A stretch of DNA of 64,000 bases from GMQP-bins7 sp963776565. GTDB taxonomy: Bacteria; Actinomycetota; Thermoleophilia; Gaiellales; Gaiellaceae. The DNA lies in the NCBI GenBank assembly GCA_963776565.1, contig CAVZNF010000009.1, positions 62,001 to 126,000 on the forward strand, given 5' to 3'. Made by a program: the position numbers and the translations under genes. The notes below the pieces were generated by a model. It was not told the origin of the DNA. It searched no databases and saw only the letters and a program-made list of their open reading frames with translations. This document shows positions 51,153 to 62,828 of the stretch, one piece after another (position 1 is the stretch's first letter; every line of letters starts with the position of its first letter).

Positions 51153-52847
51153 GTCAAGGTGTACTCAGGCCCCGAGCCGCCCTCGGGCGGGGTGAGCCGC
51201 CCGCCCTTCGCCGTGATCGCGCCGCACTGGACGCAGTTCGACGGCGTGATCTCGAGGTTCACCATCCCGTCGCCGACGTCACGGCCGACCTCGTACACGT
51301 GCGCGGGACACATCCACTCCCACGCCTCCGCGACCGGCCGGCGAACCGTCGTGCGCACCTTGAGGTGGTTGGGCTGGTCGTCGCGCGTGCGGTTGCCCGA
51401 GGCGAAGACGGACGAGAGCTTGTCGAAGATGTACTTCCCGTCGGGAGCCGGATAGCGCGACGCCCGACCCGTCTTCTTCAGCGACGCCGACGCGTTCGGA
51501 TGGGTCGGGAAGCGGCCGTTCGGAGCAGCGGCCCTTGGTGACGGTCATCATGCTCGCGAGCGCACCGCCCATGAAGAAGCCCTTGTCGAAGACCTGACGC
51601 ATGTTGCGCACCTCGTACAGCTCCCTCATCTGCTTGCTCGCGCGCAGCGACTCGTCGTAGGAGTCGAGCGCGCCGAGGCGGCTCGGCACCTCTCCGCGCT
51701 GCAGCGCGCGGAACGCCGCCTCCGCTGCGAGGCGGCCCGACTCGATCGCGTAGTGAACCCCCTTCAGCCGCGGCACGTTGACCAGCCCGGCGCTTTCGCC
51801 GACCAGCAACAGGCCAGGCGCGTTGAAGCGGTTCGGAAGCGAGTAGTAGCCGCCCTCCGTGATCGTCTTCGCCCCCCACGCGACCCGCTCGCCGCCGCCG
51901 AGGATCTTCCAGATCAACCGGTGCGTCTTGAACTCCTGCAGGACGTCGTGCACCGAGAACTCGACGTCGGCCGACTCGAGCCCGGCGACGAAGCCGACGG
52001 TCACGAGGTCGTCACCCATCGGGTAGATGAACGAGCCGCCGAACTCGCCGAAGCTGGCCGACGTCCGCAGCGGCCAGCCCATCGTGTGGATGATCTTCCG
52101 CAGCGGCTTGCGCACACGCCAGACCTCTTTCACGCCGAGCGCCCAGATCTGCGGGTTCTCGCCATGGAGCCCGAACTGGTCGATCGCGGCGCCCGTGAGA
52201 TAGCCCTGCGTGCCCTCGGCCAGCACCGTGAGGCCCGCCGCCACGTCGTTGCCCGGCCTCGAAGGTCGGCAGCGGCTCGCCTGGCGTCCGCGTCCACGGT
52301 CGCCCGTGCGCACGCCGGCCACGCGACCGTGCTCGACGAGGAGCTTCGTTGCAGCGGTCTCGGGGAGCACGACGGCGCCGAGCGCTTCCGCCTGCTCTGC
52401 CAGAAAACGACCGAGCTCGGACAGCGAGACGATGAAATTCCCGTGGTTGCGCATCGTGGGCGGCGGCGGGATGCGGTACGCCGAACGACGAGTCAGCACG
52501 TACACGGCCTCGCCCGGCACCTCGCCGTACGTGGGGAAGTCGGCGGTCTTGAGCCGCCCGCGGAACAACGCGCGGAGCGGAGACGGGTTCATGACCGCTC
52601 CCGATAGCAGGTGCGACCCGGCCTGCTTGCCCTTCTCGAGCACTGCGATCGGAACGTCGCCGAGCCGCTCGCGCACATCCGGGTGCTCCTCGAGCAGCTG
52701 GCCGAGCCGGATGGCGCACGCGAGCCCGCCCGGCCCTGCGCCGACGATCGCGACGCCGACCTCGATCCGCTCGTCGCGCGGATCCGTCGGCGCGCCGACT
52801 GCGTCGATGGCGCCGAACGGTGGTTTGAAGTCGATCGGCCTGGCCAC
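51149..52847 (-). CDS. Electron-transfer flavoprotein:quinone oxidoreductase, frameshifted
   Basis: About 566 residues. FAD-binding VGVAIVGAGPGGLACAIRLG, quinone-site region GENPQIWALGVKEVWRV, and FGGSFIYPMGDDLVTVGFVAGL are typical. A frameshift near 51,510 joins to PNASASLKKTGR and the ferredoxin tail WEWMCPAHVYEV...NCVQCGAITAKGGRL; two compensating shifts lie at 52,255-52,300. The tail has only three of the four usual cluster cysteines (C-x2-C-x2-I). GTG start three bases after etfA. Passes electrons from ETF to the quinone pool. Confidence 0.9.
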
Positions 52848-52850
52848 GAG

Positions 52851-53804
52851 TCAGCCCCGCGCGCGCACGAGCTCCGTGAGCTTCGGGACGATCTGGTGCA
52901 GGTCACCCACGACGCCGATGTCGCAGAAATCGAAGATCGGCGCGTTCGGGTCCTTGTTGATCGCGACGATCGTCCCCGAACCCTGCATCCCGACCTTGTG
53001 CTGGATCGCGCCCGAGATCCCGCACGCGATGTAGAGCTTCGGCGAGACCGTCTTGCCCGTCTGGCCGACCTGCGTCGAGTACGGGTACCAGCCGGCGTCG
53101 ACCACCGCGCGCGTCGCGCCGACCGCGCCACCGAGCGCAGCCGCGAGCTCCTCGATCATCGTGAATCCCTCCGGCGAGCCGAGCCCGCGTCCACCGGCCA
53201 CGATGATGTCGGCCTCCTCGATCGAAGGCCCGCTCGACTCCTCTTGCGTGTGCTCGACGAGCGTCGCGAGCGTGGAGAAGTCGGAGAACGTCGTCTCGAA
53301 CGTCTCGACCTCGGCCGATCCACCCGACTCGACGGGATCGAACGCCCCCGCGCGGACGAGCGCGAGCTTCGGGCCGCCCTTCCAGCCGACGTCGACGAGC
53401 ACGGTGTCGCCGAGCGCCGGACGCTTGCCCACGAGCTCGCCGTCCGCGAGCGACAGGTCCATGAGATCCCAGTTGAGGCCCGCGTCGAGACGCGCTGCGA
53501 GACCCGACGCGACGTCGGCAGCGAGCACGGATGCCGCGAAGAGAACCGCCTCCGCTCCCGTTTTCTCGACGAGCGTCGCGAGCGCGTCGACACGCGGCTG
53601 CGGAAGCGGCGCCGCGAGCTCTGCCGCCTCGCACGCGTAGGCCTTCGTCGCGCCGTACGCGCCGGCTCCGGCCGCAAGCCCGGCTGCGCCCTCTCCGAGC
53701 ACCACCCCTGCCGCGTCGCCGAGCGTCGCCGCCTTGGCGAGGACGCCGAGCCCGCCCTTCTCGAGCTCGCCGCCGTGGTGCTCGAGGAACACGAGCGACT
53801 TCAC
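52851..53804 (-). CDS. etfA: Electron transfer flavoprotein alpha subunit
   Basis: Intact, 317 residues. FAD-binding signature VGQTGKTVSPKLYIACGISGAIQHKVGMQ and GGRGLGSPEGF are present. GTG start overlaps the etfB stop (GTGA). With EtfB it carries electrons from acyl-CoA dehydrogenases to ETF-QO. Confidence 0.96.
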   Translation of the reverse strand: MKSLVFLEHHGGELEKGGLGVLAKAATLGDAAGVVLGEGAAGLAAGAGAYGATKAYACEAAELAAPLPQPRVDALATLVEKTGAEAVLFAASVLAADVASGLAARLDAGLNWDLMDLSLADGELVGKRPALGDTVLVDVGWKGGPKLALVRAGAFDPVESGGSAEVETFETTFSDFSTLATLVEHTQEESSGPSIEEADIIVAGGRGLGSPEGFTMIEELAAALGGAVGATRAVVDAGWYPYSTQVGQTGKTVSPKLYIACGISGAIQHKVGMQGSGTIVAINKDPNAPIFDFCDIGVVGDLHQIVPKLTELVRARG

Positions 53805-54578
53805 AGGAGCTTCCTCTCGACGACGAGGTCGAGGACCTTCTGCGCCGCCGAGCCGTCGTCCTCGATCTTCACCTGGCCGCCACGGGACGGAGGCGGGCCG
53901 AGGTCGAGCACGGTCGTTTTCGCGCCGGCCTCGCCTGCGGAGCCGGCGTCCACGCCGACATCGCCCAGCGACACCGTCTCCTGCGGCTTCGTCTTGGCGC
54001 CCATGATCCCCTTGAGCGACGGATAGCGCGGCTCGTTGATCGCGTCCGATACCGCGACCACCGCGGGCAGCGGCGCGCGGATGAGGTCGTAGCCGTGCTC
54101 GGTCTGGCGCTTACCGGTGACCGCATCCGCCTCGACCGTCGAGCGCCGCGACCTGCGAGACGACGGGCCTGCGAAGCCTGTCGGCCACCGCCGACCACAG
54201 CACCGCGCCGTCCCCGTCTCCCGACGACTGTCCGAAGAGGACGAGATCGGCACCTTCTCGCTCGAGCGCGCCTGCGAGCGCGCGGGCCGTTCCCAGCAGA
54301 TCCGACCCGGCGGCGGCTTCGTCGGAGACGAGCACAGCTCGATCGGCGCCCATCGCGAGCGCCTTGCGCAGCGAGTCGACGGCCTTCTCCGGCCCGAGCG
54401 AGACGAGAACGACCTCGCCGCCCTGCGCCTCCTTGATCCGCAGCGCCTCCTCGACCGCATTCAGGTCGGTCGGGTTGAGCGCCGCCTCGCCGGAGCGGTC
54501 GAGCCGCTTCGTGGCCGGGTCGATCCGCTTGTGCACGGTCGCGTCCGGCACCTGCTTGACGCAGACGGCGATCTTCAT
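53801..54578 (-). CDS. etfB: Electron transfer flavoprotein beta subunit, frameshifted
   Basis: About 259 residues from MKIAVCVKQVPDATVHKRID. AMP-site region VLVSLGPEKAVDSLRKALAMGAD, SGDGDGAVLW, and GYDLIRAPLPAVVAVSDAINEPRYPSLKGIMGAKTK are diagnostic. One extra G near 54,140; the corrected joint reads VEADAVTGKR. First gene of etfB-etfA-ETF-QO. Confidence 0.94.
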
Positions 54579-54693
54579 CGGCGCGGACTCTATCGGCGCG
54601 TGCCGTTGTCGTTCGACCTCAAGCAACTGCCGACCCGAGTGCGGCAGAGGCTCCGCCGGGCTGCCGATACTTCACGCAGTGGAGATCCGCCCG

Positions 54694-56009
54694 ATGCCCT
54701 TCGCCGCGGTCGTCGCAGCTTGTTCGCTGCTCGTCGGCGCCGCGAGTGTCATGACTTGGCAGGGGGTCGCTCTGGCGGCCGACGGCGCCTTCCAACTTGT
54801 GCGCATCCTCGCCACCGGAGACGTCTATGGGTCGGACGCCCGGATTCTCGCAGCGGGTGCACATCAGGGTGCCGTAGTGATCGCCGCGCGGGCCGGAGTG
54901 ACCGATACGCACACGCTCGCGATCTTGCTCGGCGTCGGGCAACTCCTCCTCCCTGCGATCGCGTGGTCGATCGCGATCGTGCTTTGCCGAGCCGACCGAC
55001 TCGTCTGCGCAGCCGTTTTGATGATCGCCGGCCTCTCGGCCGGAGCGACCTGGTTCGTCAACGTCAGCGAAATCGTTCTGGCAGTACCGCTCACGGTCCT
55101 CATCGCTGTGCTCCTCTGGCAGCCGCAAGCCTGGCGCCGGCGTGAGATCGTGCTCGCGGCCGCGGCGGCATCAGTTCTCGTCGCGAGCTACGAGACGGCG
55201 GTGCTGACCGGCTCCTTGCTCGCCGTCTGGGCCATTTGGCGCGCGAGCCGCTCCGGCACGCGTATCGAGACGCTCGGGTGCTGGATGGTTGCGGCGCTGT
55301 CGACCCTCTCCGTCATCGTGGCGGTCTGGGGCACCCGCACCGGGTCGAACCCAACGCACTCGCAGTCATTTCTCTACTTCATCGTCTCCCTCGGGCCGTT
55401 GCGTCCTTCTACGTCGGGCTCGTCGGCATCGCGATGGTGATCGCGGCGCTCGGTCATTGGCTCGGCGGCGCGGCGCAGCGCATCGCGCTCATCGCCGGGT
55501 GCGCCGTGCTGATCCTCGCGGTCGTCGGTCTCCGGCCCGATGCGTTCACGGCGTTCCAAGCGCGCGGCGGAGCGGCGGTGGCGGTGCTTGTCCTCGCAAC
55601 CTTCCTCTGGTGGCGCTGGTTCGTCGGGGTCAGAGCGGCTGCGGGAGAGGCACGGCAACAGTCGCGGCGATCGATGGGGCGTGGAGCGGCTCGGCGTGGC
55701 GATTCCCGTCGCTTTCGTTGCCGCCATGGTCGCGACGAACGTCGCGCCTGTGATCGGCTGGGACCGCAGTCTCGACGCGTTCCGCGCGGAGGTGATTCAG
55801 ACCCAAGGCGTCGCCGACGCTGTCGATGTGTTGCCCAGCGGTCGGCGAAATGTCCTCTGGGGCTGGACGGCCAGCTCGCTGTCGCTGATCGTAAGGCGCG
55901 ACCCGGAGCAGGCGGGAATCTTGGTCAATCCCGAACCCGTCCTTGCGTACCCTTCGCACCCCACGATGCACACGCTCAACTCGACGACGCGTACACCTGG
56001 AGACGGTAG
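54694..56009 (+). CDS. Polytopic membrane protein of unknown function, frameshifted
   Basis: About ten hydrophobic helices over three frames: MPFAAVVAACSLLVGAASVMTW, LLLPAIAWSIAIVLC, VCAAVLMIAGLSAGATWFVNV, IVLAVPLTVLIAVLLW, SFYVGLVGIAMVIAALGHWLGG, VAIPVAFVAAMVATNVAPV, then an exported tail (WDRSLDAFRAEVIQTQGVADAVDVLP) ending DDAYTWRR. A GTG at 54679 is an alternative start. Topology resembles GT-C-like or sugar-flipping proteins; no motif proves it. Indels near 55,390 and 55,660. Confidence 0.6.
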
Positions 56010-56563
56010 TCGCGCTGCGAGTTTCGTCCGTCACGCTGTAGCATTCCATGAGACGCCACCGGACGACGGACACAGAGATCCTCGGCTCCCTCCTTCTCGT
56101 CGGCGCTGCTGCCACGGTTCGCATTTCGCCCGCGAGCGGCCACCAACCTGGAGCCGTGCCGCGCCTGGCACTTGAAGCGGGCCTGCAAGTCACTCTTCGC
56201 GGCGTGTACCGGGTCGCTGTTCAGTCTTTGCCCTACGAGGCACCTTGACTGCGGCCGGCGCGGGCGCGGCAGTGCTTGAGGTCGATCGAGTCCGTCGCCA
56301 CCCGGGAGGCCGCTGGCTCGACACCGACCGGCGGGAGCTCGAGTTCACCGTCCCGCTCGGTGCGGACATCGCGCCCGCGCTCGGTCGGCTCACGGGCCTG
56401 ACACCGCGGACACTGAAGTCGCCCGTAAAGGTCGCGGCCTACACGCTGAAGGGAATACCACGCACGAAGCGATCGTCGCCTCGCCAGGCGAGCTCGTACT
56501 CGGCCGAGTCGTTCCGACGCCCTGAACGTAGGACGTCGCGCTGGGCGGTCGAATTCCGCAAGC
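56010..56563 (+). other. Region without a convincing gene
   Basis: Open frames exist on both strands (for example plus 56048-56248, minus 56233-56580), but none shows a recognised motif, a ribosome binding site or steady codon use. With indels this dense, a small broken gene may be hidden; the minus strand reading VGRDLYGRLQCPRCQ is the most protein-like piece. I do not assign a gene. Confidence 0.4.
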
Positions 56564-57252
56564 ATGGCCGGCGGCCTCACGATCCTCATGCCCGTCTTCA
56601 ACGAGCGGTGGACGGTCGAGGCCGCGATCGAGGACGCCTGGCGGCCGAGCTTCCCGGTCGCGAGCCGCGAGCTCGTCGTCGTCGACGACGGCTCGACCGA
56701 CGGACGCGCGAGCTCCTCCAGCCGCGAGCTGGCCCGACGGACGTGAGCTCGTCTACCACGACAGAACCTCGGCAAGGGCGCGGCGGTACGGACGGCGCTC
56801 GAGCATGCGACGGAGGAGTTCGCGGCGATCCTCGACGCCGACCTCGAGTACCGCGCGGCCGACCTCGCCGACGTCCTCGAGCCGCTCGTCTCGGGCGAAG
56901 CGCGCGTGGTCTTCGGCACGCGGGCGTGGACGTCGCAATCGTCGTTCAGCTTCTGGTACGTGATGGGGAACAAGGCGGTCACGATGGCGACGAACGTCCT
57001 CTACAACTGCTGGATCTCCGACGTCATGACGTGCCACAAGGCGATGCGTACGGAGCTCTTCCGCTCGCTCCCGCTCCGCGAGCGCGGGTTCGCGATCGAG
57101 CCCGAGATCGCCGCGCGCGTGCTCCGCGCCGGCGAGCGGATCCACGAGGTGCCGATCTCGTACCGCGCGCGCTCCCGCGAGGCAGGTAAGAAGCTCACGC
57201 GGTCGACGGCCTTCGCGTCCTCCGCACGCTCGTCCGTTGCCGGGTGACGTGA
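56564..57252 (+). CDS. Family 2 glycosyltransferase (dolichol-phosphate mannosyltransferase-like), frameshifted
   Basis: Starts MAGGLTILMPVFNERWTVEAAI with the nucleotide-sugar motif ELVVVDDGSTDG; other frames give LGKGAAVRTALEHATEEFAAILDADLEY, then VVFGTRAW...NVLYNCWISDVMTCHKAMRTELF and RIHEVPISYRARSREAGKKL. This is the DPM1-like GT2 pattern without a membrane tail. It ends VRCRVT at 57252, overlapping the next GTG. At least three indels. Confidence 0.8.
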
Positions 57253-58640
57253 GCGCCCGAGCGGCCGCTCGCGACGTCGTACGCGGTCCTCGGATCGATT
57301 CTGTCTGGTCGCGGCTCGTAGGCCTCGGGACCGGCTACTGCTGCGACGAGATCCGCACGGTCATGGACTACGTCGGAGGCGGACCCCGCGAGATCCTCGC
57401 CGGCCCGTACATCCCCAACAACCACCAGCTCTTCAGCATGGTGGGGTGGGCGACCGATGCGGTGATCGGCGAGTCGCCGCTCGCGTTGCGATTGTGGTCG
57501 GTTCTCCCGTTCATGCTCGGCGTCACGGTGGTCACGTGTGGTTGCACCGAGCTACCGGAGCGCTGTCCGCTTTGTTCTATCTCTTCCTCGTGACGCGTCG
57601 CCGCTCCTTATCGATATCACTCGGCTGGCGCGTGGCTACGGGATGGCGTACCTCGCAATGAGCGTGCTCCTCATCGGCGCCCTCGAGACAGAACGCTCCG
57701 GTGGTACCGGCGCGCTCGTTCTCTGCATGGCGTCGGGGCACGGGCTCATTCACCCTGCCCCACTTCACGATTGCGTTCGTCGCGACCGTACTTGCGATGC
57801 TCCCGGATCTACTTCGAACCCGCGTCGTGATCGGGGCCGGCGTCAGCCCGGTGCAATCGTGTTGTGGTACCTGCCACACATCGACGACATCGCCGTAAGT
57901 GCCCTCGCTGAGTACGGCCATCAGATCGACATTGCATGGCTCGCCACCGCACCGATCGACCAGACACTCGTTCCCGCAATGACCCTGCTCGACGACGCGT
58001 TCGTCGCCCCGTCGCTCTCGTCGGTGCTATGGGCTGCCGCTGGCGCACTCCTCGCCACCAGCCCCTTGATCCGTCACCGCGGACAGGCATTCATGCTCTG
58101 CTCTGGCGTCGTCGCACCGTGTCGCGTTCTGGATAACCGGCACGTATGTCGTGCCGCGGTTCCTCAGCTTCCTCCTCGTACCGCTGTTCATGCTCGTGGC
58201 TTCAGGGTCTGCAACCGTGCTGGGTCGCGTCTCACGCGTCCGAGCCCCGCTTCGAACGACGGCCGTGGTCGCAACGTTCGGCCTACTTGCCGTTGCTCCG
58301 CCCCACTGCTCCTCGACGTGCCGAGGATGCCGCGAGATGCCGGAAGCGACGCTGCCAACACGATCCGTGAGCTCGTCCCTCGTTCGACGCCCGTGTTCGC
58401 TCACGTCGCGTATCCCATGATCTCGCGTTCCATCTCGGTCGAGCGGTCACGCCTCGTGGACTCCCTCCGAAGCACGAAAGGTCTGCGCGACCGAAACCTC
58501 GCGGTATACGTCGATCAGCCCTACCTCGTTCCCCCCGTATCCGTGTCGTGTACCAACGTGCAGGCACACTCCACCGCCGGTTCGCCCAGTACGCCCGAGG
58601 ACGGAGGATCGATGTCTGGGTCATCCCCCCGGCAGCCTGA
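57249..58640 (+). CDS. GT-C-like membrane glycosyltransferase, frameshifted (copy A)
   Basis: GTG start in GTGA overlap with the GT2 gene. The N-terminal luminal loop has CCDEIRTVMDYVGGGPREILAGPYIPNNHQLFSMVGWATDAVIGESPLALRLWSVLPFMLGV; the acidic DE resembles the catalytic Asp of GT-C/GT39 enzymes. LLIDITRLARGYGMAYLAMSVLL follows, and the end is QYARGRRIDVWVIPPAA. Many indels. Its layout repeats in the next gene. Confidence 0.65.
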
Positions 58641-58672
58641 GCCTGCGTCGACATCAGGCGGGCGTCGCGTTC

Positions 58673-60016
58673 GTGGCTGCTTACGTCGTTCTCGGCGCGG
58701 CGCTCGTGTGGTCGCGGCTGCGCACTCGGGAACAGCTTCTGGAACGACGAGATCTTCATGGTCCAGCATACGTCCGGCGGGGACCGGCGAGATCCTCGCC
58801 GGCGCAGAGCTGAGCCACGAGCTCATCGCGATCCTTGCGTGGGGGACGAGCGCGCTTGTGGGCGAGTCCGAGATCGCCTTTCGTCTGTGGTCGGCGGTGC
58901 CCTTCATCGCCGGCGTCGTGCTCGTCACGTCTGGCTCCACTGGCGCGTCGGCCCGCTCTCCGGGTGCTGTTCCTCTTCCTCGCGACGGTGTCGCCTTTGC
59001 TCCTCGACATCACGCGACAGGCACGCGGTTACGGACTCGCGTTTTTCGCGATGAGCGTCCTCGTCGTCGTCGTACTCGAGGCCCTTCGCCGGCGCGGCCT
59101 GCCGTCGTCGCCGCATGTGCGGCCGGCGTCGTCGGCACCTGGACGCTCCCGCAGTTCGGCGTCGCGTTCGTCGCGACCGCGGCGTCCTCCTGCTCGACGC
59201 GATGTGGCGCGCGGCGGCAGTCGGCCTCGTCGCCTCTCTCGTCGCGATCCTGCTGGTACGCGCCCCACCTCGGGGAGGTTCGCTCGGCATCGCAGATCGA
59301 GGACGGCGTCCAGATCGGCTTCCCTGGGTGGTCACGGCGCCAATCGACCAGGTACTCCTCCCCGCGCTCATCTGGATCGATGGAACTGCGCTCGTCGGGC
59401 GTCGTCTGGCTGCCTCTCGTCGTTGCGGTCCTCGTCGATCGGGCGAGCCCGCTACTCCCGCCAGCAACGCGGCCTTCTGCTCTGCTCGGGCCCTTACGAC
59501 GGTCGCTCGTACTCTGGATCGCGCAGGCCTACGTTATCCCGCGCTACCTCAGCTACCTCCTCGTCCCGCTCTTCGTGTTACTCGCGACCGGGGCGGCGTC
59601 GACCCTCGGCCGTGTCGCGCGCCGTGACGCCCTGGTCCCTTCGGTCTGTGCCTCGTCGCCTCGCAGTCCTCGCGGTTCGGTTCGTCTTCCTCTGCACCCG
59701 ACGTCATCGGCCTGCCGCGCGAAGCGAATCGAGATGTCGCTGAGGTCATCTCCACACGCGGGGGTTCCCTGCCGGTCATCGCCTACATGCGTCATCCGGA
59801 AAACCTCGCGTTCTACCTCGGCCGGCCGGTGACGACCCCGCCGAAAGAGCTCGCAGCGCTGTCTGCGAAAGCAAGACAGCGGTGTTCTACGTCCAGGCGT
59901 TTTCGCTCAAAGATGTCGAGGTCCCGTGCCTCGACCGTTCCGGTGTCGAGCACCACCGTTTCCGCCAGTACGCCCGCGGCGAGATGAACATTTGGTTCGT
60001 CCCGCCGCAGAGCTAA
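58673..60016 (+). CDS. GT-C-like membrane glycosyltransferase, frameshifted (copy B)
   Basis: Paralogue of the preceding gene: SFWNDEIFMVQH, GEILAG-ELSHELIAILAWGTSALVGESEIAFRLWSAVPFIAGVVLVT, LFLFLATVSPLLLDITRQARGYGLAFFAMSVLVVVVLEAL, AYVIPRYLSYLLVPLFVLLATGAASTLGRV, and the end QYARGEMNIWFVPPQS. The GTG at 58673 is a tentative start. Probably transfers a sugar from a lipid carrier outside the membrane. Many indels. Confidence 0.62.
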
Positions 60017-60772
60017 CGACGTAGCCGAAACGCAACGACAGCGAGGTCGAGGCTCGCTCGGAGCATGTCCCGCAGGCGAAGCCGCGACCCCGAGACGTCA
60101 CGCCATTCCCAGAGCGGGACCTCCTCGAACGCGGTCAGCGGGACGGGTGCCGTCGAACCCGAGCCACGCAGGAGGCGACCGATGAGCTCGACGTCCAGAA
60201 CCCACGTCGACCTGAATGGCTCGGCGATCGCAGCTCGCACAGCGGGCGAGGCGCGAAACGCCTTCGCACCGCACTGCGTGTCGTAAACCGGGATGCGGAG
60301 TGCGAGCGAGGCGAACGTCGCGAACACCCGACCCAGGTAGTGGCGCACGGCTCGACGCTGGATCTTCCGCCCGAGGAGCGCCACCCGCGCCGCGAGTACG
60401 AACTCGAGGTCGGGTCGCGACTCGAGCCGATCGAGAAGCCGGAGAAGCTCGCGCGGCGGAGTTGCCAGATCGGCGTCGTAGTACCCGACCACGGGCGCAC
60501 CTTCTTCCACCGCATGGAGGAGACCCAGCCTCACCGCCTCCGCCTTGCCGACGTTGCGCGGGAGGCTCAGAGGACGTCGACGCGGCGCGTTCCGCGAGCG
60601 TCCCGAGAGCGATCGCGGTGCCGTCCGTGGAGCCGTCGTCGACGAACAGCAGGTGTACCCGGCCTGACCCCGCGAGCTCCAGCAGGCGCGGAACGTCGAG
60701 CCTGCGCTCCTCGTTGAAACACGGGATCACGACGAGCGGCAAGCCGCCGCCGAGTTCGTCGCTAGCGCTCAC
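60013..60772 (-). CDS. Family 2 glycosyltransferase, frameshifted
   Basis: GTG start at 60772. LPLVVIPCFNEERRLDVPRL, LLFVDDGSTDGTAIALGTLAE, and then VRLGLLHAVEEGAPVVGYYDADLATPPREL (DAD motif), followed by GRVFATFASLALRIPVYDTQCGAKAFRAS and FEEVPLWEWRDVSGSRLRLRDML. Dolichyl-phosphate glucosyltransferase-like. One or two indels near 60,560. Overlaps the upstream methyltransferase in GTGA. Confidence 0.85.
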
Positions 60773-61531
60773 CGAGCTATGGGACGGCAGAGCGCCCAGT
60801 AGCTGAGCCCGGGAAGCGCGATCCCGCGCTCGCTCAACCGAAGCGAGGCCTCCCCGTCCAGGACGAGCGCGCGCGTCACCACTCGCGTGACGCGCGGCCC
60901 AGCGCCCCACGTGGACACTGTCCTCGAACGAGCTCTGGGGCGAATGCGCTCGTGAAGGACCTGCGCCGCGCGCAGCGGTACGAGCGACGCGAACAGCCCT
61001 CCGCTCGACACAATGCTGAGGCGTGCCTGCTCGATGAGCTCGCGGCACCGTGCGGGCGAGTAGCGGCGCCGATGCCGGAGCTCGCGATCATGGGACGAAT
61101 AGAGCGCGTCGTACGCTGGGACTGAGACGAGAACAACTCCGTCCGCGGCGAGCAACGTGTCGACCGTCGACGAGACGAGCTCAGCGTCGTCGTCAGCATG
61201 CTCGATGACGTCCAGCATCAGGATCGCGCCGAAGCGACCCTTGGGTCGGGTCACGACGAAGCTGAGGCCGCCTGGTCTTCGGGATCAGGGCGTCGAGGCC
61301 GGCGAGATCTTCCTGTGTGTAGTTGATGTCCCAGCACGTGATACTCGCGTCCTCCGGAAGCAGTCGGAGAAGCTGCGACGCGAACCACCCGTCGCCCGAG
61401 CCCGCGTCGAGCCACGCGCGGCAGCCCGAGAGGAGATCGTGGCGTTCGAGCAGGCGGAGGAAGAACTCGGCGCGCGCAACCTCCCATGGGTGCCTCGTCG
61501 TGCCTGAGCCCGTGCGCTCGACGAGATCCAT
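60769..61531 (-). CDS. Class I SAM-dependent methyltransferase, frameshifted
   Basis: SAM motif I AWLDAGSGDGWFASQLL, then ITCWDINYT, and after an indel near 61,260, GAILMLDVIEHADDDAELVSS and GVVLVSVPAYDALYSSHDRELRHRRRYS. This is a Methyltransf_11/UbiE-like fold seen with glycan clusters. Co-translated with the GT2 gene downstream. Substrate unknown. Confidence 0.82.
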
Positions 61532-61649
61532 CGGCCAGTATGGTCAGGCGGAGGGACGCTCGTGCACGAGGAATGGTGCTAAACGTTCAGCTACCGGCTC
61601 TTCGACCGATGGTCGTCGCAGCGGCCTTCGGGCACGAGTGATCTGACAC

Positions 61650-62828
61650 ATGTCCCTGCTAGCTTCGACCGCGTTGACAGCACCCCCACAGATATCGGTG
61701 GTCATCCCGTGCTTGAACGAGGAGGACGCCGTCGGCAAGGTGGTCGACCAAGCGTTCGAAGGGATCATCGGACCGGGCGAACGGGGGAGGTCTCGTCGTC
61801 GACAACGGGTCGACCGACCGCTCGGCGGAGGTGGCGACCGCGCAGGCGCGATCGTCGTCGCGGAACCTCGTCGTGGGTACGGCAGCGCGTACCTCGCGGG
61901 CCTCGACGCCGCAAAGGGCGACGTTCATCGTCATGGGCGACGCGGACGATACGTATCCGCTCAACGAACTCAGCGTTCGTCGAGGGCTCGATCCAGGAGA
62001 CGACCTCGTGATCGGGTCTCGCTTCAAGGGGACGATCCATGGCGACGCGATGCCGTTCCTTAACCGGTTCGTCGGCAACCCGATCCTCACCGGCATCCTC
62101 AACCTCCTCTTCGGTGTAAGGTCTCCGACGCGCATTGCGGCATGCGCGCGATTCGCCGCGAGGCGCTTCCCGTGCTCGACCTCCACTCGACCGGATGGAG
62201 TTCGCATCCGAGATGGTGTTCAAGGCGTATCGCCGCGGGCTGACCGTGAGCGAGGTGCCGATCGACTACTACCCAAGAGTCGGCGAGTCGAAGTTCAACC
62301 GCTTCAACGATGCGTGGCGCCACGTTCGCTTCATGCTCCTCTACAGCCCCAGCTGGCTGTATCTCGGCCCGGGGAGCATCCTCCTGCTCCTCGGGATCGT
62401 CGGCATGGTCGCGTTGGCGACGGGCCCGTGGACATCCTCGGACAAACCTGGCAGATCCACACAATGCTCGGGTTCGTCGCGTTGACGCTGATCGGCGCAC
62501 AGGTCATTCAGCTCGGCGTGTTCGCGCGGACATATGCACGCGTGCGGATCGGTGAGCGGGACGCTCTACTCGAGAGACTCGGAGGCACGTCACCTTGAGC
62601 ACGGCCTCATATCGGGAGCACGCTCGCTCTCGGATCGGTCGTCGGACTCGTCGCGGTCGGCATCGAGTGGGCGTCGAACGGCTTCGGGGTGCTGGGGCGA
62701 GCATACGAGACCGCGCTTCTCGTAACGGGCCTCGGGCTGGGGATCCAGATCGTGTTCGGCGCGTTCTTCCTCGCGCTGCTGAACATGCCGTTGCGACGCG
62801 ATGCGCCGGCGACAGACTCCGAGCGTGA
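61650..62828 (+). CDS. Family 2 glycosyltransferase with C-terminal membrane helices, frameshifted
   Basis: ISVVIPCLNEEDAVGKVVDQAFEGI, VVDNGSTDRSAEVA, IVVAEPRRGYGSAYLAGLDAAKGD, FIVMGDADDTYPLNEL, EFASEMVFKAYRRGLTVSEVPIDYYPRVGESKFN are the DPM1-like catalytic parts. Helices follow: SILLLLGIVGMVALATGP, MLGFVALTLIGAQVIQLGVF, and, after another indel near 62,590, VVGLVAVGIEWASNGFG and TALLVTGLGLGIQIVFGAFFLALL. The stop is taken at 62828 (overlapping the next GTG), which needs one more indel; 62598 is the stop if no indel is assumed. Confidence 0.8.

Noticed and set aside
56233..56982. Long minus-strand open frame opposite the GT2 gene
   Set aside because: Its left two thirds mirror the plus-strand glycosyltransferase motifs and its composition is Arg/Ser-rich, typical of a shadow frame in GC-rich DNA.
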